DNA of 64,000 nt from Chromatiales bacterium. GTDB taxonomy: Bacteria; Pseudomonadota; Gammaproteobacteria; Steroidobacterales; GCA-2729495. Each line of letters begins with the position of its first letter. The first letter of the stretch is position 1. A model generated the notes under the pieces. It did no database searches, had not been told where the DNA came from, and was given only the letters and a program-made list of their open reading frames with translations. The stretch lies in the NCBI GenBank assembly GCA_002729875.1, contig PBZD01000020.1, positions 1 to 64,000 of the forward strand, given 5' to 3'. Below are positions 9,029-18,731 of the stretch, in pieces. A program made the translations under genes and the position numbers.

Positions 9029-10247
9029 ATTGAGCGATCTTGAGCGCAAGGCGCTGTTGACCCGGCTGCTCGGCGGCAAATTGCCGGACCAACAGGGCAG
9101 ATTCGGGCCCTTCGGCGGTCGTTATGCTCCGGAAACGCTGATGCCGGCGCTCGAGCGACTCGAGGCCGGGGTGAAGCAATACCTGGCTGATCCGAAATTC
9201 ATAGCCGAACTGGGCCGTGAACTGGACACCTGGGTCGGTAGGCCGACGCCGCTGACGCATGCCCGCGGCTTGTCGGCGCGGTGGGGCGCAGAGGTGTACC
9301 TGAAACGCGAGGACATGGCGCATACCGGGGCACACAAGATTAACAACGCGCTGGGCCAGGCATTATTGGCCAGGAAGTTTGGTGCAAAACAAGTGATAGC
9401 TGAGACCGGCGCCGGTCAGCATGGCGTTGCAACAGCCGCAGCATGTGCCCGGGTGGGCATTCCGTGTGTCGTTTATATGGGTGCTGTCGATATCGAGCGG
9501 CAGGCGCCGAACGTCGATCGGATGGCTCAACTCGGCGCCAAAGTGGTAGCTGTGGAGTCCGGCGATCGGACGCTGCGTGCTGCAATCGATGAGGCGTTCC
9601 GTAACTGGGTTGCTGATCCGGAGGGTAGTTATTACCTGCTTGGTTCGGCGGTCGGTCCGCACCCGTACCCGTACCTGGTTCGTGAACTGCAGACGGTTAT
9701 CGGTCATGAAGCGAGGAAGCAGATGGCAGCAATGACCGGCGGCTTGCCCGATGTTGCGTTTGCCTGCATCGGGGGTGGTTCGAATGCAATCGGCCTGTTT
9801 CATCCGTTTCTTGCCGATGAAAAGGTACAGCTGGTTGGTGTCGAAGCCGGCGGTCGCGGCACCGGGCTGGGCGAGAATTCTGCAACACTGGCAACCGGTA
9901 CGCCGGGCGTGTTGCACGGTTGCTACTCGATGTTGTTGCACGATGAGCATGGACAGGTACAGGAGACGCACTCCGTGTCTGCCGGGCTCGACTATCCCGG
10001 TGTCGGGCCGGAACATGCCTTGCTCAAAACTATTGGCCGGGTGACCTATACCTCGGCCACTGATCAGGAGGCACTCGCCGCGCTGCAGGAATGTTGTGCA
10101 GCTGAGGGCGTGTTGCCGGCGCTTGAATCTGCGCATGCGCTGGCCGGGGCAAAAGCCTGGGCACAGGAAAATCCCGCCAAGCGCATGCTGATCGGTTTGT
10201 CTGGTCGAGGCGACAAGGACATGCCTACCTTGAGCAAACTGGCCTGA
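9018..10247 (+). CDS. trpB: tryptophan synthase beta chain
   Basis: TrpB condenses indole with L-serine using pyridoxal phosphate. The 409-residue protein has the PLP lysine at residue 107 in HTGAHKINN, the ETGAGQHG motif and the phosphate-cradling GGGSNAIG loop. It belongs to the normal TrpB1 type that pairs with TrpA. A second, TrpB2-type copy lies at 28466-29827. It is overlapped by trpF and followed 20 bases later by trpA. Confidence 0.97.
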   Translation: MQVELSDLERKALLTRLLGGKLPDQQGRFGPFGGRYAPETLMPALERLEAGVKQYLADPKFIAELGRELDTWVGRPTPLTHARGLSARWGAEVYLKREDMAHTGAHKINNALGQALLARKFGAKQVIAETGAGQHGVATAAACARVGIPCVVYMGAVDIERQAPNVDRMAQLGAKVVAVESGDRTLRAAIDEAFRNWVADPEGSYYLLGSAVGPHPYPYLVRELQTVIGHEARKQMAAMTGGLPDVAFACIGGGSNAIGLFHPFLADEKVQLVGVEAGGRGTGLGENSATLATGTPGVLHGCYSMLLHDEHGQVQETHSVSAGLDYPGVGPEHALLKTIGRVTYTSATDQEALAALQECCAAEGVLPALESAHALAGAKAWAQENPAKRMLIGLSGRGDKDMPTLSKLA

Positions 10248-10267
10248 AGGTAGCGGTAATAATATAA

Positions 10268-11035
10268 ATGCAACCACATGCAAGAATTTCTGCCGCATTG
10301 AACGCCGCGGTTGCAGCGGGTCGGGTTGGACTCGTACCGTATGTAACCGCCGGGTATCCGGACCGGAACACGTTTGTCGACACGCTGAAGAAAATTGCCG
10401 CAGTAGCGGATGTCATTGAGGTGGGTGTACCTTTTTCCGATCCGATGGCTGACGGTGTCACGATACAGCGTTCGAGCCGTATTGCATTGGAGCAGGGGGT
10501 TTCCTTGCGCTGGATTCTTGCCGAACTCGCCCGGGCCGGCACGGTCGGCGCCCCGGTTGTGTTGATGAGTTATCTGAACCCATTGCTTGTCTACGGTTAT
10601 GAGGCACTTGCCACAGACTGCGTCAAGGCGGGTGTCTGTGGTTTTATCGTGCCGGACCTGCCGCTGGAAGAGGGTGAGGATTTTCGTGCCGCGCTCGATG
10701 CGCAAGGTCTTGCGCTGATTCAACTGGTGACGCCGGCAACACCGGACGATCGTATGGCGCGGTTGTGTGCGGCCAGTAAGGGTTTTGTCTATGCCGTGAC
10801 GATCAGGGGTATTACCGGCGGGACCAGCGAATTACCGGCTGCAGTGCCGGCGTATCTCGATCGCATCAAGGCACAGGTTGAGATTCCGGTCTGTGCCGGT
10901 TTCGGTGTGCGGCGATCAGAGCAGGTCAGGGATCTGGGCCGGCATGCTGACGGCGTTATCGTCGGCTCGGCACTCGTGGAACAGTTGGAAGCCGGGAACG
11001 ATCCGGTCGAGTTTCTTAAGTTGCTGCGCAGTTAA
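10268..11035 (+). CDS. trpA: tryptophan synthase alpha chain
   Basis: TrpA splits indole-3-glycerol phosphate and channels indole to TrpB. The 255-residue TIM-barrel protein has the catalytic Glu and Asp in the EVGVPFSDPMADG segment, and the phosphate-binding GFGVRRSEQV and GVIVGSALV motifs. It is the last gene of the operon. An inverted repeat (GTTAACC, two bases, GGTTAAC) overlaps its stop codon at 11031-11046 but lacks a T-run, so I do not call it a terminator. Confidence 0.96.
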   Translation: MQPHARISAALNAAVAAGRVGLVPYVTAGYPDRNTFVDTLKKIAAVADVIEVGVPFSDPMADGVTIQRSSRIALEQGVSLRWILAELARAGTVGAPVVLMSYLNPLLVYGYEALATDCVKAGVCGFIVPDLPLEEGEDFRAALDAQGLALIQLVTPATPDDRMARLCAASKGFVYAVTIRGITGGTSELPAAVPAYLDRIKAQVEIPVCAGFGVRRSEQVRDLGRHADGVIVGSALVEQLEAGNDPVEFLKLLRS

Positions 11036-11080
11036 CCGGGGTTAACCATTGCCGCCGTTGTAGCGTGAGAAAATTGAACT

Positions 11081-12730
11081 TTAGCGGTCGCGGCGGTTCA
11101 GCGGTGGTTTTGGGCGTCCCAGGTAGAGCGCGATGATGCTCACGACCCCGACGACCCAGCCAACCCATTTGGGGTTTGCATCGAGTCCGATCAGTAGTGC
11201 CCCGGCAACGATGCCGGCTGCGCCGCCAATCACCCGGTATTGACGGCGTTCACGACGATACAGGCTTTGTTGATCAGGAATGGGTGACTTGCTTTCAGCA
11301 GCAAGCACCTGATCGATCAGGCGGCGGGCAACACCTGGCAGATGTTCCAGCACGTAGCGGACTTCGGGAAGCTCTTGCCGGATGCGTTCTGCGGTTGCTT
11401 TAGGTCCGGTCTGTTGCGCCATCCATTTTTTCAGTACCGGTTGTCCGGTTTCCCACAGGTCGAGATCAGGGTATAGCTCACGCCCCAGCCCTTCGATTTG
11501 CATCAGTGTTTTTTGCAGCAGAAATAATTGTGGCTGTACTTTCATGTCGAAACGTTGTGCGACCTGAAAAAGTTTGAGCAACACCTGACCGAATGAAATT
11601 TCCTTTAGCGGTTTATTAAAGATTGGTTCGCAGACCGTGCGAAACCCCGATTCAAGTTCGTTGACGCGCGTGTCCGCAGGAACCCATCCCGAGTTCACAT
11701 GCAATTGAGCGACCCGGTGATAGTCCCGCTGGAAAAAAGCCATGAAATTCTCGGCAAGATAATGCCGGTCAGTGTCATCGAGTGTGCCGACGATACCAAA
11801 GTCAACTGCAGCATAACGTGGGTTTTCCGGATCAGTGATATCGACAAAAATATTTCCGGGATGCATATCAGCATGGAAAAAGTTGTCTCGAAAAACCTGG
11901 GTAAAGAAAATCTCCACGCCGTTTGCGGCCAGTTTCCTGAAGTTTGTACCGGCCCGCCGCAGGCTTTCCATGTCATTGATCGGCACACCATGGATGTGTT
12001 CCATCACCATGACCTGTGTCCGGCAGTAGTCCCAGTAGACTTCGGGGACATAGATCAGGGGTGAACCCTTGAAGTTACGCCGCAGCTGAGCCGCATTCGA
12101 TGCTTCACGCATCAGGTCCAGCTCGTTCAGAACAGTGGCTTCATATTCCGCAACAACCTCAATCGGGCGCAGTCGATGGCCTTCCGCCCAGTAACGCTGC
12201 GCAAGTTTTGCGATGAGATAGAGGATTTCGACATCGCGTTCGACATCCTGATGTACATTTGGCCGCAGAATTTTAACGATGACCTCAAGATCGTTATGCA
12301 AAGTTGCGACATGAACCTGGGCGATTGAGGCAGCCGCCATTGCTTCGGGGTTGAATGTGGCAAATACTTCTTCGGCCGGCTGACCGAAGGCATTGTGGAT
12401 AGCGCGCAGCGCCATGGTGCCGGAAAATGGTGGCACCTGGTCCTGGAGTTTTGCCAGCTCGATGCCGATATCTTCTGGTAACAGGTCCTGGCGCGTCGAT
12501 ACCGATTGGCCGAATTTGACAAAAATCGGCCCAAGCTCTTCCAGCGCTTCACGAATGCGTTGGCCACGTGGGGCAGAGGATCGTGTGCGTACCCAGTTGG
12601 CCGGCCACAGGTAAAAAATAAAACGCAGAGGACGAAATAAATGTACCGAGGTGATGAGTTCATCAAGGCCGTGGCGAACCAGTACACGCTGAATATCAAG
12701 CAATCGCAGGAACAGCCGAAGATGTTTCAT
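11081..12730 (-). CDS. ubiB: ubiquinone biosynthesis kinase-like protein
   Basis: UbiB is an atypical ADCK/ABC1 kinase family protein needed for ubiquinone synthesis and thought to help extract lipid intermediates from the membrane. The 549-residue length is typical. Residues 72-75 are the KxGQ signature (KFGQ), followed by ASIAQVH, the catalytic-loop HADMHPGN and the metal-binding DFG. Two hydrophobic segments close the C-terminus (about 495-540). It overlaps ubiJ by 4 bases, and ubiE lies just upstream, reproducing the ubiE-ubiJ-ubiB order of E. coli. Confidence 0.95.
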   Translation of the reverse strand: MKHLRLFLRLLDIQRVLVRHGLDELITSVHLFRPLRFIFYLWPANWVRTRSSAPRGQRIREALEELGPIFVKFGQSVSTRQDLLPEDIGIELAKLQDQVPPFSGTMALRAIHNAFGQPAEEVFATFNPEAMAAASIAQVHVATLHNDLEVIVKILRPNVHQDVERDVEILYLIAKLAQRYWAEGHRLRPIEVVAEYEATVLNELDLMREASNAAQLRRNFKGSPLIYVPEVYWDYCRTQVMVMEHIHGVPINDMESLRRAGTNFRKLAANGVEIFFTQVFRDNFFHADMHPGNIFVDITDPENPRYAAVDFGIVGTLDDTDRHYLAENFMAFFQRDYHRVAQLHVNSGWVPADTRVNELESGFRTVCEPIFNKPLKEISFGQVLLKLFQVAQRFDMKVQPQLFLLQKTLMQIEGLGRELYPDLDLWETGQPVLKKWMAQQTGPKATAERIRQELPEVRYVLEHLPGVARRLIDQVLAAESKSPIPDQQSLYRRERRQYRVIGGAAGIVAGALLIGLDANPKWVGWVVGVVSIIALYLGRPKPPLNRRDR

Positions 12731-13335
12731 GTGGACTGTTCCCCGATTAGGTTTTTAAGCCTTTTTTCCAGCCGTGCGGTTGTGTCGGCGAGTTCATCTA
12801 CTGCGGTAAAATACAGGGCAACTTCGCTGCGCGTCGCCAGTTGTCCGCTGTCTTTGTGCAGGTAGTCGGTTGCCCGCTCGGTCAGGCTCTCGGATACATC
12901 GGCTGCCCAGTCCCTGGTTTCTCGGCTGAAGCTGGATAATTGTGCACTCAGCGATTTACCGAACCAGTCCGTCAGGGTTTTTTCAAGGTCCGGGCGGGCA
13001 CAGAGCAATAATTCACGAAATCGCTCGGCAATGTCCAGGTCGCCGTTAGCCTCAATACGACTTTCGCCGATCGGCGTTTGCTGGTTGTCGAATATCAGCC
13101 GGTTTAGTTCGATAATCGTACCGGTGATTTCGGCATCGGCCTGATGTTGGGTATCGGTTGATAGCTCGATCATGCCGTCGGTGGCAAGAATCAGGATCGG
13201 ACTCGGTATCGATCTGGCGACAACACGTAGTGATTTTCCGTCCAGACCGTCGCATAAGTCCTGTGCGTGCTCGTGGTCATCAATGCCGTGATTTATAATC
13301 GATGCAATGGGGCTGAGTAACAAATTCAATAACAA
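12727..13335 (-). CDS. ubiJ: ubiquinone biosynthesis accessory factor (SCP2 domain)
   Basis: UbiJ is a lipid-binding subunit of the soluble Ubi complex that hydroxylates and methylates the ubiquinone ring. The 202-residue protein has an N-terminal sterol-carrier-like SCP2 region (about residues 15-110) and an alpha-helical tail. It lies between ubiE (14 bases away) and ubiB (4-base overlap), which is the main basis for the name because UbiJ sequences diverge strongly. The UbiJ partner UbiK is encoded at 24580-24876. Confidence 0.88.
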   Translation of the reverse strand: MLLNLLLSPIASIINHGIDDHEHAQDLCDGLDGKSLRVVARSIPSPILILATDGMIELSTDTQHQADAEITGTIIELNRLIFDNQQTPIGESRIEANGDLDIAERFRELLLCARPDLEKTLTDWFGKSLSAQLSSFSRETRDWAADVSESLTERATDYLHKDSGQLATRSEVALYFTAVDELADTTARLEKRLKNLIGEQST

Positions 13336-13349
13336 AGTTGTACCCGGTT

Positions 13350-14102
13350 TTAGTATTTATAGCCGATGTGCAGCGCGACGACGCCACTGGCAAGATTATG
13401 ATAGTGACAGTCTTCGAGTCCAGCTGCAGTCATCATGTTGAGCAACGTTTCCTGGTCGGGGTGCATGCGAATTGATTCGGCCAGGTACTGATAACTTGAT
13501 TCATCTCCGGCAATAATCCGGCCCAGTGCCGGCAATACTTTAAACAAGTGAAATTCATACAAAGGCTCTATGAAGTTCAGGGCCGGTTTGGAAAATTCCA
13601 GGATCAGAAGTCGACCACCAGGTTTAAGTACCCGCTGCATAGATGCCAGTGCTGCATCCTTGTCGGTGACGTTGCGCAGACCAAAGCCGATCGTGACACA
13701 GTGGAATGTGTCGGCAGCGAAAGGCAGGTATTCGGCATTAGCCTGCGCGATTTCGACATTGCCGACAATAGCTTTATTGACCAGCCGGTGCCGGCCCTGA
13801 TCAAGCATTGCAGCGTTAATATCGGTCAGGCAGACCAGTCCGGAATTGCCGACCTGACGGCTCATGCCGGCGGTCAGGTCGGCCGTCCCACCGGCAACAT
13901 CGAGCGCATAATCGCCGCTTCGCAGGCCGGTTTTGGTTAGCGTAAAACGCTTCCATAACCGGTGCAGACCGCCTGACATCAGGTCATTCATCAGATCATA
14001 GTTTTGCGCGACCGAATCGAACACATCGCGCACCCGCCCGGCCTTCTGGCTGGTGGCTACTTCTTCGTAGCCGAAATGAGTGGTGGGAGTGTCAGGGCTC
14101 AT
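13350..14102 (-). CDS. ubiE: ubiquinone/menaquinone C-methyltransferase
   Basis: UbiE methylates the C2 ring carbon in ubiquinone synthesis (and demethylmenaquinone where menaquinone is made) using SAM. The 250-residue class I methyltransferase shows the family signatures: [17 protein letters not shown] near residue 35, SAM motif [12 protein letters not shown] near 65, and GFGLRNVTD. It starts 74 bases downstream of the hslU stop on the same strand and leads into ubiJ and ubiB. Confidence 0.96.
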   Translation of the reverse strand: MSPDTPTTHFGYEEVATSQKAGRVRDVFDSVAQNYDLMNDLMSGGLHRLWKRFTLTKTGLRSGDYALDVAGGTADLTAGMSRQVGNSGLVCLTDINAAMLDQGRHRLVNKAIVGNVEIAQANAEYLPFAADTFHCVTIGFGLRNVTDKDAALASMQRVLKPGGRLLILEFSKPALNFIEPLYEFHLFKVLPALGRIIAGDESSYQYLAESIRMHPDQETLLNMMTAAGLEDCHYHNLASGVVALHIGYKY

Positions 14103-14175
14103 AGGGCTGGCATTATATCGTTTTAATCATGAGACCTGAGTGAATTTTGGTCTACATTCGCAGCCCAGGTCGCTG

Positions 14176-15504
14176 TTACAGAATGTAACGACTCAGGTCT
14201 TCGTCCTTGATGAGTTCACCAAGGTGTTCATCGACAAAGTCGGTATCGATCATAATGGACTGCCCGCTACGATCCGCCGCCTCAAATGAAATAACTTCGA
14301 GCAGACGTTCAAGTACGGTATGCAGGCGCCGGGCGCCGATATTTTCATTCTGTTCGTTGACCTGAAAAGCCACTTCGGCGGCACGCCGGACGCCCGAATT
14401 CTCAAATTTCAGTTCTACGCCTTCGGTCGCCATTAGAGATACATATTGTTCGGTTAGCGATGCATCGGGTTCCGTCAGGATGCGGACGAAGTCATCACTG
14501 GTAAGCGCGCTGAGTTCAACCCGAATAGGAAAGCGTCCCTGTAGTTCCGGAATCAGGTCGGATGGTTTTGATGCATGAAAGGCGCCTGATGCGATGAACA
14601 GTATGTGATCGGTTCTGACCATGCCGTACTTGGTACTAACCGTGCAGCCCTCGACCAGTGGCAGCAGATCCCGTTGTACACCCTCGCGTGAAACATCGCC
14701 GCCCGTCGAGCCGGCCATGTCCGAACGCCGCGCCACTTTGTCGAGTTCATCTATGAAAACAATGCCATTTTCTTCAACATTCTCAAGTGCATGGATTTTG
14801 ATTTCATCTTCATTGATCAGTTGCCCGGCTTCTTCTTCAACCAGCAGCTTGAAAGCATCGGCAACTTTAAGTTTGCGGGTCTGTTTCTTTGGGTTCGACA
14901 GGTTTTGGAACATACCCTGCAGTTGGCTGGTCATTTCTTCCATGCCCGGCGGGGCCATGATTTCAACTCCGATTGAGGTGACCTGTACCTCGAGCTCGAT
15001 CTCTTTGTCGTTAAGCTTGTCCTCGCGCAACATTTTGCGAAACTTCTGTCGTGTCTCGGCAGCGGACGGGTTTACTTCCCCGCCATCGGGCATCGGTAAC
15101 AGCGCGTCAAGAATGCGATCTTCGGCAATATCCTCGGCACGATGCCGTACCTTGTCCATCTCGATCTCACGGGTCAGCGTTACGGATGTGTCCATCAGGT
15201 CGCGCACAATACTGTCCACTTCCCGACCGACATAACCGACCTCGGTAAATTTTGTTGCTTCTACCTTGATAAACGGTGCCTTGGCCAGATTGGCCAGGCG
15301 CCGGGCAATTTCAGTCTTACCGACGCCGGTCGGGCCCATCATCAGAATGTTTTTTGGGGTGATCTCATTGCGAAGCAATTCATCGACCTGCATCCGTCGC
15401 CAGCGATTGCGCAGGGCAATGGCTACAGAACGTTTGGCCTGATCCTGGCCGATGATGTGCTTGTCCAGTTCCTGGACAATTTCGCGTGGGGTCATCTGGG
15501 ACAT
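14176..15504 (-). CDS. hslU: ATP-dependent protease ATPase subunit HslU
   Basis: HslU (ClpY) is the AAA+ hexamer that unfolds substrates for HslV. The 442-residue protein has Walker A GPTGVGKT at residues 57-64, Walker [10 protein letters not shown] and the intermediate domain between them. The C-terminal residues end in RYIL, the conserved tail that docks into HslV. It starts 5 bases after hslV stops, as in most bacteria. Confidence 0.97.
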   Translation of the reverse strand: MSQMTPREIVQELDKHIIGQDQAKRSVAIALRNRWRRMQVDELLRNEITPKNILMMGPTGVGKTEIARRLANLAKAPFIKVEATKFTEVGYVGREVDSIVRDLMDTSVTLTREIEMDKVRHRAEDIAEDRILDALLPMPDGGEVNPSAAETRQKFRKMLREDKLNDKEIELEVQVTSIGVEIMAPPGMEEMTSQLQGMFQNLSNPKKQTRKLKVADAFKLLVEEEAGQLINEDEIKIHALENVEENGIVFIDELDKVARRSDMAGSTGGDVSREGVQRDLLPLVEGCTVSTKYGMVRTDHILFIASGAFHASKPSDLIPELQGRFPIRVELSALTSDDFVRILTEPDASLTEQYVSLMATEGVELKFENSGVRRAAEVAFQVNEQNENIGARRLHTVLERLLEVISFEAADRSGQSIMIDTDFVDEHLGELIKDEDLSRYIL

Positions 15505-15509
15505 GTTGG

Positions 15510-16049
15510 TTAGTCTACCTCCAGGGTCTCGAGTACAGTGTTGTTATTGGTGTATACACAGATCGATGCGGCAATTTCGAGTGCTTTGCGGACAATGGTT
15601 TCGGCATCAAGATCCGAATTCTCCAGCAGTGCGCGGGCTGCTGCCTGTGCGAATGAGCCACCGGAACCGATCGCCATCAGGTCGTCTTCGGGTTCGATTA
15701 CGTCACCATTGCCGGATACGATTAAGGATGTTTCCTTGTCGGCAACCAGCAGCAGCGCTTCAAGGCGTCGCAGGCGCCGATCGGTGCGCCAGTCTTTGGC
15801 CAGTTCGATTGCGGCGCGGGCCAGGTTGCCGTATTGCTCAAGCTTGGCCTCGAATAGTTCAAATAAGGTAAATGCGTCAGCCGTACCGCCGGCAAATCCT
15901 GCTATGACGCGGCCTTCGGCGAGGATACGAACTTTGCGGGCGTTACCCTTCATGATGGTACTGCCCATGCTGACCTGACCGTCGCCAGCGATGGCGACGA
16001 CGCCGTTGCGCCTGACCGAGACGATCGTTGTACCTCTGAATTGTTCCAT
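15510..16049 (-). CDS. hslV: ATP-dependent protease peptidase subunit HslV
   Basis: HslV (ClpQ) is a threonine protease forming the double ring capped by HslU. The ATG at 16049 gives 179 residues beginning [14 protein letters not shown]. Thr7 would become the N-terminal nucleophile after removal of the short propeptide. An AAGGAAAA Shine-Dalgarno lies 4-5 bases before this ATG, so I prefer it over a start 45 bases upstream. The GDGQVSMG and IGSGGSFA motifs are typical. Confidence 0.96.
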   Translation of the reverse strand: MEQFRGTTIVSVRRNGVVAIAGDGQVSMGSTIMKGNARKVRILAEGRVIAGFAGGTADAFTLFELFEAKLEQYGNLARAAIELAKDWRTDRRLRRLEALLLVADKETSLIVSGNGDVIEPEDDLMAIGSGGSFAQAAARALLENSDLDAETIVRKALEIAASICVYTNNNTVLETLEVD

Positions 16050-16121
16050 ATTGTTTTCCTTGTCGGCAGGACGTGAAATGCTGTCAGGCACCAATTAATG
16101 TCCCCATTTCTTTATCTCACC

Positions 16122-17075
16122 CTATTTATCGCGTCGGCGTGCGCGTGGATGGGCTTTATCGTATATCTGGGCGAGATGCTGAAAATCAAGGTGGGTGTAG
16201 ATTTGCGTGGTGCTGATATCGGCGTGGCCAAGCAGTTCCTGAACCCCGCGCAGATCCTGACTGGACTCAAGTATATGGGTTGCAAAGCTGTGGCGGAACA
16301 GATGCGGGTATACCCGTTGCGGGATACCGGCATTTTTAGCCCAGTGTTTCACCCGGGCTTCGACCATGCGCGGACCGATGCGTCGACCGCGGATGCCGAC
16401 AAACAGGGCTATTTCGTCCTGCTTGGCGAGCAGGGCCCGAATTTCCAGCCAACCCCGCAGAGCAGCTTGCGCTTTGCGCCCGACCGGTACCAGGCGTTGT
16501 TTGCCGCCTTTACCCGTGACGTGCACGAGGTTGTCGCCGAAATCAATGTCCTCGGGGTTCAGGCCGACGAGTTCCGAGAGTCGCAATCCGGACGAATACA
16601 GCAATTCAAGCATTGCGCGGTCACGTTTACTGACCGGGTCATCGCCGCGGATGTCGAGCAGGCGGCCCATTTGTTCGATATCAAGTATATTGGGTAATGT
16701 ACGAGCCGCTTTCGGTGCCGAAACTCCGGCGACCGGGTTTTGCGTCAGCGTATCGTCACCGAGAGTTTCTCCCTCACGGATCAGGTAATTCATAAAGCTG
16801 CGAATACCGGACAGTCGGCGCTGTATGCTGCGAGGACTTAAGCCCCGGGCATGACTCTGTGCCGCGAATCGTCGCAGGTGGTGGATGTTCAGATCCTTCC
16901 AGCGCTCGATATCATTGTGGTCACAGAATTCCCGGAAGCAGGTCAGATCGCGACAATAGCTTTTGGTCGTATGCGCAGACAGGCGCCGCTCCAGCTCAAG
17001 GTGCTGGAGAAACCGCTCGACTAGATGCCATTGTCGGTCATGCATGCAGATGTATGGTGCCGGGGCAGATAGCAC
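16122..17075 (-). CDS. xerC: site-specific tyrosine recombinase
   Basis: XerC with XerD resolves chromosome dimers at dif. The protein has the N-terminal SAM-like core-binding domain (about residues 18-105). The catalytic domain contains Arg165 in GLRLSEL, Lys in GKGGKQR, HLFRH at 258-262, His284 in LLGH and nucleophile Tyr293. An internal ATG at 17045 would remove the first 10 residues and is also possible. It follows dapF and DUF484 as in Pseudomonas and E. coli, which supports XerC over XerD or a mobile integrase. Confidence 0.94.
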   Translation of the reverse strand: MLSAPAPYICMHDRQWHLVERFLQHLELERRLSAHTTKSYCRDLTCFREFCDHNDIERWKDLNIHHLRRFAAQSHARGLSPRSIQRRLSGIRSFMNYLIREGETLGDDTLTQNPVAGVSAPKAARTLPNILDIEQMGRLLDIRGDDPVSKRDRAMLELLYSSGLRLSELVGLNPEDIDFGDNLVHVTGKGGKQRLVPVGRKAQAALRGWLEIRALLAKQDEIALFVGIRGRRIGPRMVEARVKHWAKNAGIPQRVYPHLFRHSFATHILESSQDLRGVQELLGHADISTTQIYTHLDFQHLAQIYDKAHPRARRRDK

Positions 17076-17085
17076 CTGTAACCGT

Positions 17086-17784
17086 TTACCTGGCCAGGGC
17101 CGCGGCGACCAGTTCTCCGATCCGGGTTAGAAAATCTATGCTTTTGCCCGGATGAAAATGATCGGGGTCGCGGCAGCCGATGGCCAGGAAGCCAACTGCA
17201 GCATTTTCACCAAGCGGGATCAGAGCCACCGAGCCAACTTCAATGTCTGCTTCACCGAACAAGAAATTACGTTGTGCGTCACGGACCGTACCACAGCGTG
17301 CCTGGCTGGCTTGCAGGAATGTTTTGAAAGGCCCCATAGAAGGATCTTCACGGCTGACTCGGCGCAAAAACTGGCCGTCAGCGCTAACCACAGGTTCTTT
17401 ACCAAATAACACCAGGACCGGCCGGTCGGCGCTGAATGTGGTCAGCAGCTGGTCTTCAAGAGTGGCAATTACTGCTTCGTATTCAACGGCTTGCATGAGC
17501 AGAATTGCCAGTTCATGGATATTGTTCGCAATTTTGTTATTGCTTTGTGCGACCTGCATGAAGTCGCGCAATTTGGCCTCGATTCGTTCATGGCGTCCGC
17601 GCAGTACGGATACCTGCCGTTCGACCAGCGAGATGGCTGTACCACCAGTGCTATGCGGCAGTCTCAGATCAGCCAGCAGGTCGCTGTTACGAATAAAAAA
17701 TTCAGGATTTGCCCGCAGGTATTCTATGATGGCTTCGTCATTGTGTTCGACAGGTATGGATTCGGCTTGTTCGACAGTATTCAT
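17086..17784 (-). CDS. DUF484 family protein (YigB-operon type)
   Basis: This 232-residue protein matches DUF484: an N-terminal helix (YLRANPEFFIRNSDLLADL), a short coiled coil, and a GAF-like domain ending in LIPLGENAAVGFLAIGC. Its biochemical role is unknown. It overlaps dapF by 4 bases and precedes xerC by 10, the conserved dapF-DUF484-xerC arrangement. A regulatory or ligand-sensing role is suggested by the GAF-like fold but is not shown. Confidence 0.9.
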   Translation of the reverse strand: MNTVEQAESIPVEHNDEAIIEYLRANPEFFIRNSDLLADLRLPHSTGGTAISLVERQVSVLRGRHERIEAKLRDFMQVAQSNNKIANNIHELAILLMQAVEYEAVIATLEDQLLTTFSADRPVLVLFGKEPVVSADGQFLRRVSREDPSMGPFKTFLQASQARCGTVRDAQRNFLFGEADIEVGSVALIPLGENAAVGFLAIGCRDPDHFHPGKSIDFLTRIGELVAAALAR

Positions 17785-18599
17785 ATATTAATTGTGCCCT
17801 CGAAAACGATAACCGCTTCTCCGGTTAGCCAGACAGGCGACCCCGGGCCGTCCCAATTCACAGTGACGCATCCACCGGGAAGTTCGACTTCAACTACGGA
17901 GCCAAGCCTACCTGCGCTTTGGCCGATAACGGCTGCGGCACAAGCACCGGTCCCGCAACCCCGTGTCTCCCCGACTCCGCGTTCGTAAACCCTTAATCGA
18001 ATGCGGTCAGCAGCGACAACCTGCATAAAGCCGATGTTAGCATGGTTTGGAAACTGCTCGTGGCTTTCGAGTAGCGGACCGAGCGTTGCAACCGGCGCCG
18101 TATCAACGTCGTCAACGAAAATAACGGCATGCGGGTTGCCGATTGATACGATGTGGATATTAATGTCCTGGTCCCCTGCCAGGATCGGGTAGGGGGGTTC
18201 GTTGCGCCCGGTGTTAAACGGCAGGGATTCAGGCTTAAAGTCAGGCTCACCGAGGTCGACCGATATGTCGCCATTGTCTTCCAGGCATGCACGAGTCAGG
18301 CCGCCCGGGTGCTCGAGAACCAGTTGCTGGCCTGCTTCCGTGCCGATCAGGCGCGCAATACATCGAGCGCCATTACCGCACTGTTCGACCTCATTGCCGT
18401 CTGCGTTGAAAATTCGGTAGAACACGTTGCCCTGATTGGTTTTTGCGGGCTCGAGCCGCAGCAACTGATCAAAACCAATGCCGGTCTGCCGGTTGCCGAG
18501 ATTGCGGATGGTTTCACCTGGCAGCAGTATTTCACTTTGGGCATGGATGACGACAAAGTCATTACCAAGGCCATGCATTTTTGTAAACGGGATGCGCAT
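17781..18599 (-). CDS. dapF: diaminopimelate epimerase
   Basis: DapF converts LL- to meso-diaminopimelate for lysine and peptidoglycan synthesis. The 272-residue protein has both active-site cysteines: Cys74 in GNEVEQCGNGARC and Cys215 in GETRGCGTGAC. It starts at the family-typical MRIPFTKMHGLGNDF. It heads the minus-strand dapF-DUF484-xerC unit. A perfect palindrome lies 30 bases upstream of its start. Confidence 0.97.
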   Translation of the reverse strand: MRIPFTKMHGLGNDFVVIHAQSEILLPGETIRNLGNRQTGIGFDQLLRLEPAKTNQGNVFYRIFNADGNEVEQCGNGARCIARLIGTEAGQQLVLEHPGGLTRACLEDNGDISVDLGEPDFKPESLPFNTGRNEPPYPILAGDQDINIHIVSIGNPHAVIFVDDVDTAPVATLGPLLESHEQFPNHANIGFMQVVAADRIRLRVYERGVGETRGCGTGACAAAVIGQSAGRLGSVVEVELPGGCVTVNWDGPGSPVWLTGEAVIVFEGTINI

Positions 18600-18629
18600 C
18601 TGGGTTTGCCGGTCACAGGGGTTGAGGTC

Positions 18630-18648
18630 GTAACGATTATATCGTTAC
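18630..18648. promoter_or_regulatory. perfect palindrome in the dapF/parA intergenic region
   Basis: GTAACGAT, three bases TAT, then ATCGTTAC forms a perfect 8-base inverted repeat within a 132-base divergent promoter region. It sits close to the dapF start and about 85 bases before parA. The size and symmetry are those of a dimeric repressor operator. The binding protein is not known. Confidence 0.5.
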
Positions 18649-18731
18649 AGTAGATTTTAGTTGCTAGTATATTGTTAAATGGACGGGTAGTTTTATACGA
18701 TTTGATTAGCAGGCTAAAAGGACAATAAATA

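Noticed and set aside
11031-11046. Inverted repeat at the trpA stop as terminator
   Set aside because: GTTAACC/GGTTAAC is perfect but short and lacks a T-run.
12127-12699. Frame in another phase inside ubiB
   Set aside because: It lies entirely within ubiB and its residue content is that of a shadow.
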